The position numbers and the translations under genes are program-made. The notes under the pieces were generated by a model, which did no database searches, was not told where the DNA came from, and saw only the letters and a program-made list of their open reading frames with translations. Below, in pieces: positions 1 through 8,000 of a stretch of DNA of 64,000 nt (position 1 is the first letter of the stretch; every line of letters begins with the position of its first letter). The stretch is from Clostridium amylolyticum (lineage in GTDB: Bacteria > Bacillota > Clostridia > Clostridiales > Clostridiaceae): positions 434,001 to 498,000 of the forward strand of contig NZ_FQZO01000001.1 in the NCBI RefSeq assembly GCF_900142075.1. The letters are read 5' to 3'.

Positions 1-2
1 AA

Positions 3-164
3 TACGCAGCTTTTGGCAAGGTCATAGAAGGAATGGAAGTTGTAGATAAGATAGTTTCCACTAAAACCAATACTAGTGATAAGCCATTAATGGATCAAAG
101 GATGAAAAAGGTAACGGTAGATACCTTTGGAGTTAAATATAATGAGGTAGAAAAAGTTAAATAA
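3..164 (+). CDS. Peptidyl-prolyl cis-trans isomerase (cyclophilin), C-terminal part
   Basis: The window opens inside this gene. The visible 53 residues begin YAAFGKVIEGMEVVDKI and end in a TAA. FGKVxEGMEVVDKI is the typical C-terminal signature of cyclophilin-type proline isomerases, which help proteins fold. The N-terminus, and so any signal peptide or lipobox, lies outside the window, so the location of the protein cannot be judged. The stop is 15 bases before the next start, so it may be cotranscribed with the rhodanese gene. Confidence 0.8.
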   Translation, partial: YAAFGKVIEGMEVVDKIVSTKTNTSDKPLMDQRMKKVTVDTFGVKYNEVEKVK

Positions 165-179
165 AAGAGGTGAAGTTTT

Positions 180-1010
180 ATGAAAAATTTTGTTAGCCCA
201 GAGTGGCTGTTTGAAAATCTTGATAATAAAGATATAGTACTTGTAGATTGTAGAGCTGACCTTTTTGATAGGGATTATGGCAGAAGAGTATACGAAAAAT
301 CTCATATTAAAGGAGCATTTTTTTTAGATGTAAAAAAAGACTTATCCGGTGAGGTCCAAGAACACGGAGGCAGAAGTCCTCTTCCAGATATGAATACCTT
401 TAAAGGAAAACTTGAAGCTATAGGCATCACTAATGATAAAACTATAGTAGCTTACGACGAGGCGAAGCTTGCTGGTGCAGGAAGGCTTTGGTGGATGCTG
501 AAGTATATAGGTATTGAAAGAGCATATATATTAAACGGAGGAATTAACGCCTGGAGTGAGAAGGGTTACCCCATGGATAATGAAGTCCCCAAGGCTGAAA
601 AAGGTATTGTTAACATAAACATAAATGAAAATATTAAGACAGATATTTTTGATGTAAAATCAAAGCTTAATAATAAAGATTTTGTAATTGTAGATTCTAG
701 AGCACCTGAAAGATATAGGGGTGAAATAGAACCTATTGATAAAAAAGCAGGACATATACCTGGAGCGAAAAACTATCATTCCAAGAATGTTTTTGATGAA
801 AAAGGTAAATTAAAATCTATGGAAGAGTTAAAAAGAATATATGATGGTTTAGAAAGGTATAATGAAATTGTGCTGCAGTGTGGATCCGGAATAGATGCCT
901 GTGGAAATTTTGTAGCTATGGATGAGATAGGACTTACACCTAAGCTTTATGTGGGAAGCTGGAGTGACTGGGTAAGCTATGAGGATAGTCCAATAATAGT
1001 AGAAAAATAA
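180..1010 (+). CDS. Thiosulfate/3-mercaptopyruvate sulfurtransferase (two-domain rhodanese)
   Basis: Cytosolic enzyme that moves a sulfane sulfur from thiosulfate or mercaptopyruvate to a thiol acceptor such as cyanide or thioredoxin. The 276 residues form two rhodanese domains: an inactive N-terminal one (about 5-130, with LVDCRADL and the GG.NAW motif) and a C-terminal one (about 150-275, IVDSRAPERYRGE) that carries the loop CGSGIDA with the catalytic Cys234. The CGSG loop fits the SseA-like class; which donor is preferred cannot be read from it. The ATG follows GAGGTG at a normal distance. There is no signal peptide. Confidence 0.88.
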   Translation: MKNFVSPEWLFENLDNKDIVLVDCRADLFDRDYGRRVYEKSHIKGAFFLDVKKDLSGEVQEHGGRSPLPDMNTFKGKLEAIGITNDKTIVAYDEAKLAGAGRLWWMLKYIGIERAYILNGGINAWSEKGYPMDNEVPKAEKGIVNININENIKTDIFDVKSKLNNKDFVIVDSRAPERYRGEIEPIDKKAGHIPGAKNYHSKNVFDEKGKLKSMEELKRIYDGLERYNEIVLQCGSGIDACGNFVAMDEIGLTPKLYVGSWSDWVSYEDSPIIVEK

Positions 1011-1062
1011 AATTAACGTGTCACTTGTTAAGTTATCTTTTAGAATATTTTAACATTGTATA

Positions 1063-1100
1063 TAATTAAGCCATGCTAAACATTTAGCATGGCTTAATTA
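1063..1100. terminator. Hairpin between convergent genes
   Basis: A near-perfect 17-bp stem (TAATTAAGCCATGCTAAA, a 3-base loop, then its complement) sits between the converging rhodanese and nitroreductase genes. It can serve as a terminator on either strand, although the T-run is short. A fragment like the dispersed palindromic repeat (GTGTCACTTGT) lies just before it at about 1019-1029. Confidence 0.6.
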
Positions 1101-1147
1101 ATGAATGAAAAAATTAGCTATATTTGAATCACTTGATTGAAGATATC

Positions 1148-1888
1148 TTACTTTTCATTTTTAAAGCCTTGACTTTTAAGGGTTGGATAAACTTTTGGAT
1201 AATATACGTATTGATATATGTTCATAGTTTGATTGCTCCAATCCACCTCTTTTTCTCTACCTATTTCCTTTAGGTAAGCTTTCATATCTTCATCATATTT
1301 ACTTATTATTTTTGGCAGCTTTTCTTTATTGTATACCTCATCATGCCTATAAGCTTCTTTTGGCATTCTAGGTTTTATCTTTGAATTATCAGCAGGATAG
1401 CCTAAGGCTAATCCAACTATTGGATAAGTATATTCAGGTAATTGTAGAAGTTCTATAACTTCATCAGGGCTTCTTCTAACACCGCCGATGGGTACGATAC
1501 CAAGACCTAGGGATTCAGCTGCGGTGATAACATTTTGCATGGAAAGACCAGCATCCACTGAGGCTACCATAGTAGATTCTATACTATCTGTAATAACTAA
1601 GGGTTTATTAACTTTTTCAGAAGCTAACTTTGCTTTGTAATAATCTGCAATGAATACAAAAAATACAGGTGCTTCAGCTATCCAAGTTTGTCCTCCAGCC
1701 ATTTCAGCTAACTTTGCCTTTTTATTCTTATCTCTAACTACTATGACACTAGTTTGCTGACCATTAATAGAACTTGGTGCAGCTTGTGCCACATTAATTA
1801 ATTCATTTATTATATCCTCTGAAATCTCTTTATTTTTATAATTTCTTATGGATCTATGATTTTTCATTGTTTCTATCACTTTGTTCAT
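1148..1888 (-). CDS. NADPH-dependent nitroreductase/flavin reductase (NfsA/NfrA type)
   Basis: FMN enzyme of the nitroreductase superfamily that reduces nitro compounds, quinones or free flavin with NAD(P)H. Seen: the N-terminal FMN phosphate motif HRSIRNYKNKEI, APSSINGQQTS, and GGVRRSPDEVIELLQLP in the second half, which fits the NfsA/FRP group (about 240-250 residues; here 246). The start was moved to the second ATG (MNKVIE) because AAAGGAG lies 8 bases upstream of it and only 2-3 bases from the first ATG at 1894. The gene runs alone, with a Fur-box-like sequence upstream, so an iron-related role such as ferric or flavin reduction is possible. That role is inference. Confidence 0.85.
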   Translation of the reverse strand: MNKVIETMKNHRSIRNYKNKEISEDIINELINVAQAAPSSINGQQTSVIVVRDKNKKAKLAEMAGGQTWIAEAPVFFVFIADYYKAKLASEKVNKPLVITDSIESTMVASVDAGLSMQNVITAAESLGLGIVPIGGVRRSPDEVIELLQLPEYTYPIVGLALGYPADNSKIKPRMPKEAYRHDEVYNKEKLPKIISKYDEDMKAYLKEIGREKEVDWSNQTMNIYQYVYYPKVYPTLKSQGFKNEK

Positions 1889-1944
1889 ATACATTTCTCC
1901 TTTTGTCTGTAAGGGTAATTTATGCTTATTAATAATTAGTTAAT

Positions 1945-1959
1945 TAATAATGATTATCA
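1945..1959. promoter_or_regulatory. Fur-box-like operator
   Basis: TAATAATGATTATCA matches the 7-1-7 Fur consensus TGATAATNATTATCA at 14 of 15 positions. It lies 57 bases upstream of the nitroreductase start and about 185 bases upstream of the divergent DUF4153 gene. The nitroreductase is therefore the more likely target. No experimental support is available here. Confidence 0.55.
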
Positions 1960-2143
1960 ACTAATTATTGTTAATTATACTACTTATTACTTTTTTGTCA
2001 ATGAACTTTCAAATACTTATAATTAATAATTTATAAGTATTTTATAAAATAAAATGAATATATTTAGTTTTGAAACAATACTGTATTTATGTTTCAACGT
2101 ATATTATTATATAAAGTATATATAGCTTAAAGGAGGTTTTAAT

Positions 2144-3895
2144 GTGAACATAACAAAATATATAAGTAACTTAGTAAAGTCAGTATACAAAAGTATTAAA
2201 CGTTTTCCGGTAACTATTACTCTTTCAACTTTTTTTGTTATAATGATGATTATTATTTCGGAAATCCGTTTAACATCCTCTCTTAGCTTAATAAAAGATT
2301 TAAATAGAGCTGCCATGATATTAGCTCTAGGAATACCCATTTCTCTGTGCATAAAGCTATTCTATGAGAAAAAGAAAACTTATAAGCTCTGGCATCTTGT
2401 GTGTGCATTTATTGTGGAAGCTTTAATTCTTATATTTTATTATTTTTTTCTTTTAAAAGATTTACAAATGGTGTCAATAACAAGATATATAGGGGTAAAT
2501 CTTACCTTCTATCTGGCGTTTTTTTATATACCTTATTTTAAAGATAAAGAGAACTTTGAACTTTATGTTATAAAGGTTTTTGGAAAGCTTTTTACTACAA
2601 TAATCTATTCAATAGTTCTTTATTTAGGCGTTGCTGCAATTTTAGCTACTATAGACAAACTTCTTGGTGTAAAAATTCCTTCGAACTTTTACTATTATTC
2701 TTTCCTAATAGTAGCAGGAATATTTGCTCCCACATATTTTCTTGGAAGTCTTCCTATAATTACAGAAATATTTAATAAAGAAAGTTATCCTAATATATTT
2801 AAAATTTTGGTTATCTATATAATTATGCCTCTAATATCTGTATACACAACAATACTTTATATTTATTTTGCAAAAATAATTATCACGAGACAATGGCCTG
2901 TGGGACTTGTTTCCCACCTAGTATTGTGGTATTCCATAATAAGTGCTGCGGTACTATTCTTTATTTATCCAATATATAAAGATAAACTTTTTGCTAAAAC
3001 TTTTATGACGTTTTTCCCTAAATTAATTTTACCTCTTATGATGCTAATGTTCTTTTCCATTGGAATTAGGGTTAATGCTTATGGAATAACTGAAAATAGA
3101 TACTATGTTATACTTCTTAGCCTTTGGGTTTTTGGAGTTATGGTGTATTTTGCCTTTACAAAAAAATATAAAAACATATTTTTACCTATAACTCTCTCGG
3201 TTTTAGTAATTATTTCAGTGCTAGGAGGTCCACTATCTAGTTATTCAGTATCTAAATATAGCCAAAACAAGAGGCTTGAAAAAATACTTTTACGAAATAA
3301 TATGCTTAAGGATAAGAATATTGAAAAAAATTCTTCCGTATCAGAAAAAGATAAAAATGAGATTAGTAGAATTGTAGAATATTTTAATTACAATCATAGT
3401 TTAAAGGATATAAAATATTTTCCTGAAGACTTTAAATTAGAAGATATGGATAAGCTATTGGGATTTAAATATTCAAATAATCTTTCACCTTTAGCACAAG
3501 AATATTTCTACTTTAATGTATCGCAAACAGGAGAGCCAATAGATATAAGCGCTTATAATTATATGGTTGACTCTAGATACCTTTATGGTGGAATGCAATC
3601 AAATGCACAATTTAAAATTAAATATGATTCCAACTCAAATATATTAAAAATATACCAAGATAAAGAAGTGCTTTACACAAAAGATATGAAGGAATTAGGG
3701 AAAAACCTAGTGAATAAGTATGGTATAAGAGATAAGGGTGAAGGCATAAACCCTAAGGAAATGTCCTCTGAAGATGAAAATTCAAAGGTAAAAGTACAAA
3801 TTCAAATGATAAATATAGCAGGAAGCAAGGATTCATCCACAGGAGAAATAAAAATAAATGCCCTTGATTTTTATATCCTTGTAAAAGTTAAATAA
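2144..3895 (+). CDS. DUF4153 family integral membrane protein
   Basis: 583-residue membrane protein of unknown function. Roughly the first 370 residues hold about ten to twelve hydrophobic segments. The last 200 form a hydrophilic domain that starts SKYSQNKRLEKILLRNNML and probably sits on one face of the membrane. The pattern fits DUF4153 proteins. The gene starts with GTG: the ATG two bases upstream is followed at once by TGA, and AAAGGAGG is well placed for the GTG. It is transcribed alone and divergently from the nitroreductase. I cannot assign a substrate or partner. Confidence 0.7.
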   Translation: MNITKYISNLVKSVYKSIKRFPVTITLSTFFVIMMIIISEIRLTSSLSLIKDLNRAAMILALGIPISLCIKLFYEKKKTYKLWHLVCAFIVEALILIFYYFFLLKDLQMVSITRYIGVNLTFYLAFFYIPYFKDKENFELYVIKVFGKLFTTIIYSIVLYLGVAAILATIDKLLGVKIPSNFYYYSFLIVAGIFAPTYFLGSLPIITEIFNKESYPNIFKILVIYIIMPLISVYTTILYIYFAKIIITRQWPVGLVSHLVLWYSIISAAVLFFIYPIYKDKLFAKTFMTFFPKLILPLMMLMFFSIGIRVNAYGITENRYYVILLSLWVFGVMVYFAFTKKYKNIFLPITLSVLVIISVLGGPLSSYSVSKYSQNKRLEKILLRNNMLKDKNIEKNSSVSEKDKNEISRIVEYFNYNHSLKDIKYFPEDFKLEDMDKLLGFKYSNNLSPLAQEYFYFNVSQTGEPIDISAYNYMVDSRYLYGGMQSNAQFKIKYDSNSNILKIYQDKEVLYTKDMKELGKNLVNKYGIRDKGEGINPKEMSSEDENSKVKVQIQMINIAGSKDSSTGEIKINALDFYILVKVK

Positions 3896-3907
3896 AAAGT
3901 ATTAGTT

Positions 3908-3939
3908 AAAGATGCAGCCTGTGATACACTGCATCTTTT
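3908..3939. terminator. Bidirectional terminator
   Basis: AAAGATGCAG, an 11-base loop, then CTGCATCTTTTC. It separates the converging DUF4153 and creatininase genes and has A/T runs on both sides. Confidence 0.75.
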
Positions 3940-3947
3940 CTATAGAT

Positions 3948-4703
3948 TTATTTAAAAGCGTCTTCAACGATTTTTACTATATTAGGAACCACATCATCTA
4001 CGATTATTTTTCCTCTTGCTGCTGAAGAGGATTTAGCTGATGCTAATATACCTGTTTTTGGAACAATGTCCTTTTCTATTGGATATCTATAATATGTTGC
4101 TGGAGTAGCATTTTCTGTATCTATTATCTTATCTTCTCTAACAAGTTCTGGGGCAAAATACATCATTAATGAAGTTTCTGTTACAGCGGCGTGTTCTAAT
4201 GCCCAGCCTGGGAATGAAACTTCATCAAATACTTTGTCAATTACATCAGGGGACATAGGATTCCACCAGTTAGTAAGAAGTATTTTAACCTTATCTCCAT
4301 ATTTTGCAGAGCATAAATCCATAGCTTCCACTATAAATGCTTCATTTTCAAAATGTGCGCTTAAAATAAATATTTTTGTAAATCCGTCACGAACGAACTC
4401 ATCTATTATATCCATTACTAAAGCTTGTAATGTAGCCCCATTTAAATCTATAGTTCCAGGAAATAATGGGCCACCACCGCTAAGAGGCTTTGATTTATAT
4501 CCATAGGATAGTGTTGGAGCAACCACTCCGTTTATTTCATTAGCTACACGATAAGCAAACTCCCTAGCTAGTACAGCATCTACAGATAGAGGTAAATGTG
4601 GGCCATGCTGTTCTGTAGCACCTATAGGTAATATAATTACGTCATCTTTTTTCTTTGCAAATTCTTGCCATGTCATATTTTCCATTTTTAAATTTTCGTA
4701 CAT
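3948..4703 (-). CDS. Creatininase family metal-dependent amidohydrolase
   Basis: Probable binuclear-metal amidohydrolase; creatininase opens the creatinine ring to give creatine. 251 residues. Seen: GATEQHGPHLPLSVD with Glu31, His33 and Asp42, then SAHFENEAF with His117 and Glu119. These five ligands keep the spacing known for Pseudomonas putida creatininase (34, 36, 45, 120, 122). The Trp167/His171 pair (GWALEHAAVTETS) matches its substrate-closing Trp/His. Many relatives have NGHGGN instead of (S/N)(A/G)H(F/Y)EN, so this one is closer to true creatininases than to the generic family. It stands alone, with no creatinase or transporter next to it, so the real substrate is open. Confidence 0.8.
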   Translation of the reverse strand: MYENLKMENMTWQEFAKKKDDVIILPIGATEQHGPHLPLSVDAVLAREFAYRVANEINGVVAPTLSYGYKSKPLSGGGPLFPGTIDLNGATLQALVMDIIDEFVRDGFTKIFILSAHFENEAFIVEAMDLCSAKYGDKVKILLTNWWNPMSPDVIDKVFDEVSFPGWALEHAAVTETSLMMYFAPELVREDKIIDTENATPATYYRYPIEKDIVPKTGILASAKSSSAARGKIIVDDVVPNIVKIVEDAFK

Positions 4704-5083
4704 ATTAGCAACTCCTTTTCTATTTTATAGAATTTTGAGTAACAACTTATTGCACATTGGTGATTATACTCTTAGCTTATATTACAAACAATGTACTAAA
4801 AATACAAATATATTCTTGAAAATATGTTATTTTTATTTAAAAAACAACCAGAAATTATCGATACAAGTCTTTCATTGTTAAAATAATAAAATAAATAATA
4901 GTAGGAGCTTCTAATGAAGCTTCTTTTTTTACATATAGTTTTATAAAATATAAGATAATGGCAAAAATGTAGAAAATATGGTAATATTTAATATAGAAAT
5001 GGTTTACATTAAGAACATCAAATCGAAAAGTAATTTGAAAAATGGAAACTGTTTTCTGAATATTATATTTAGGGGAGGAGAAA
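4704..5083. other. AT-rich intergenic region between divergent genes
   Basis: 380 bases between the creatininase and surface-protein starts. The only clear structure is the plus-strand hairpin with a T-run at 4903-4930. The last 25 bases hold the strong AGGGGAGGAG ribosome site of the surface protein. I see no convincing small ORF. Confidence 0.5.
4903..4930 (+). terminator. Orphan plus-strand terminator-like hairpin
   Basis: AGGAGCTTC, loop TAAT, GAAGCTTCT, then a run of T. No plus-strand gene lies upstream of it: the DUF4153 gene already ends at its own terminator and the creatininase runs the other way. It could end a short unrecognised transcript or act as an attenuator in the leader of the surface protein. 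Confidence 0.55.
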
Positions 5084-8000
5084 ATGAGAAGTAAAAAAAA
5101 TCTAAAAAGCATTAGTCTAATGACAGCCATGGTTATGCTATTTTCTATCTTTTCAGGTTTTGTTAGGGTGGGAGCTAATGAAATCAACACAAATTTTGCT
5201 GAAGACTTAATAATCTCAGAGTATGTAGAAGGTAGTGGTAATAACAAAGCATTAGAGCTTTATAATGGAACAGGAAAAACTTTGGACTTAGCTGCTTATA
5301 CTGTAGAAGTATATATGAATGGAGCTACAAGTAAGCCAAATATTATTAGGTTTCAAACTTCAACTTTATTGGAAGATGGAAAAACTTATGTCATTGCAAA
5401 TAATCAAGCTAATGACATAGTAAAAGGCAAAGCGCAACAACTAGATGGTTATATTAATTTTAATGGTGATGACGTTGTAGTTCTTAAAAAAGGTGATAAT
5501 GTTGTAGATTCTTTTGGTAAAGTAGGAAATCCAAAAGGAAGCAATTTTGCAGTGGATGTTACTTTAATAAGAAAGAAAAATATAACAAAAGGCGATACTA
5601 ACCCCAATGATGAATTCGATGTTAGCATAGAGTGGGATAAGTATGATAAAGATTATTTTGATGATTTAGGTAAGCATATTATGGAATTTGCAGGAGAACC
5701 AACAGAAGAAATACCTGCTACAGCAATAGAAATAATTGAAGCACAGGATGTACAAGTAGGTAGTTCTGTAAATCTTAGTGCAAAAGTTATTCCACAAAAT
5801 GCTACGAATAAAGAAATTTTATGGTCATCCAGTGATGAAAGCATAGCCGCCGTAGATAGTAATGGAAAAGTTACAGGCATTAGTGTTGGTACTGCTAATA
5901 TTACAGCTACCTTAAATAAAAATAATAGTATTAAAGCTACCTGTAAAATGACTATAAAAGAAGCTCCAGCTAATAACGAAATTACTATATCTGAAGCACG
6001 AGGGAAGAATATAGGGGATTTAGCTAAGGTAAAAGGTGTTGTAACATTTAATGACAGAAACCAAACACTATATATTCAAGATAGTACAGGCGCCATAGCA
6101 ATTTCAAATAATAAGAGTAAAATTGATTTATCCAGTGCGTTAAAAGGAAAGGAAATATCCGTTGAAGGTACAAAAGATATTTTTAGAAATTTAGTTCAAT
6201 TGCAGGCTACAAAAATTGAAGTTTTAGGGGATAAAGCTATTCCAGAACCTAGGATTTTATCTATTAAAGAAGTAAATACAGGAAAGTATCAAAGTCAGAT
6301 TATAAAGATAGAAAAAGCTATCTTAGATGTGGAGAATAAAACTCTTAAACAAGGTGAGGACACATTAAGTATATACTTTATACCTAGTGGTATAAATGTA
6401 AAAACTGCTGATGTTGTGGATACTATAGCTGTGGTTGGAGTGTTTGACAACACCATCCAAATATATGGTTCTTCTGCCACTTTTACTAAAATTGAAGAAG
6501 AGGATAATATAGCTCCAGTTATAGACCATAAAGCCATTAGCGAAGAAGGAAATGAAAGTAATTTAAAAGTAACTGCGAAAGTAACAGACAATAGAAAGAT
6601 TGAAAAAGTAACTCTTTACTACAGGGTTAAGGGTGAAGAACAGTACAAAGTCATAGAAATGACTGAGATTAATGGAGAATATAATGCTGAAATAAGCTAT
6701 ACAGAATTAGATATTAAAGGTATGGAATATTATATTGAAGCTTTTGATGGTAAAAATAAAGCTACACACCCTGAAAATATACAAAAACCTTATTATATAA
6801 TAATAAAGGATATAGATACTAAGGGGCCAGAAGTATTTAACTTACTTCCAGCAGACGGTTCAAGCGTAGGTATTAATAAGAAGCCAGAAATAAAGGCATA
6901 TTACAGAGATAAGTCCTTAATTAACCCATTAAGCATAAAATTAACACTGGATGGGCAGGACGTTACAAACTTGTCTACAAAAGATGGACAATCAATTACT
7001 TATAAACCAGTGCAAGATTTAGAAGATGGAATTCATATTGCTAAACTAATTGTTGAAGATACAAAAGGTCATAAGACAGAAAAAGAATGGAGATTTTTTG
7101 TAGGAAAAGACTCCAACAATTTTTATTTTGGACAACTTCATGCTCATACCAATATATCTGATGGTAAGGGAACTTTAGATGAGGCTTATGAGTGGGCAAG
7201 GGATAAAGGAAAGGCCGACTTTATAGCTATTACAGACCATTCAAATTGGTTCGATAATGATAAATCTGCCAATATAAATGATGGTTCTATGAGTAAGAGT
7301 TGGGTTAATGCTCATGATATTGCAGATAAATACAATGAAGATGGAAAGTTTACGGCTATTTATGGCTATGAGATGACTTGGTCAGGCTCTACAGGTGGTT
7401 GGGGACATATAAATACATTTAACACAAAGGGATTCGAAACAAGAAGCAATAATAAAATGGACCTAAAAAATTATTATGACACTATAGCTAAACAGACTCA
7501 ATCTATTTCACAATTAAATCACCCAGGTAAAACCTTTGGAGATTTTGGCGACTTTGGATTCTATAGTAAAGAAGCAGATAACGTAGTTAACATGATAGAA
7601 GTTGGGAATGGAGAGGGCCCTGTTAGAGGAAGTGGATATTTTCCAAGTTATGAGTATTATACAAGAGCTTTAGACAAAGGGTGGCACTTAGCACCAACTA
7701 ATAATCAGGACAATCATAAAGGTAATTGGATAACCTCTAACACTGCTAGGACAGTTATATTAGCTAATGAAAAATCAAGAGATGGATTATATGAAGCCAT
7801 GCGTGAAAAGAAGGTTTATGCAACAGAAGATGAAAACTTAAAGGTAAATTATACAGTTAATAATATGCCTATGGGATCTTTTTTAGGAAATGCAGAAAAA
7901 CTTAATTTCACTGTAAATGTTAATGATCCAGATTCAACAGATGTAATTACGAAGATATCAATAATAGCTAATGGTGGTGTTGAAGTTCAATCAAAGCAAT

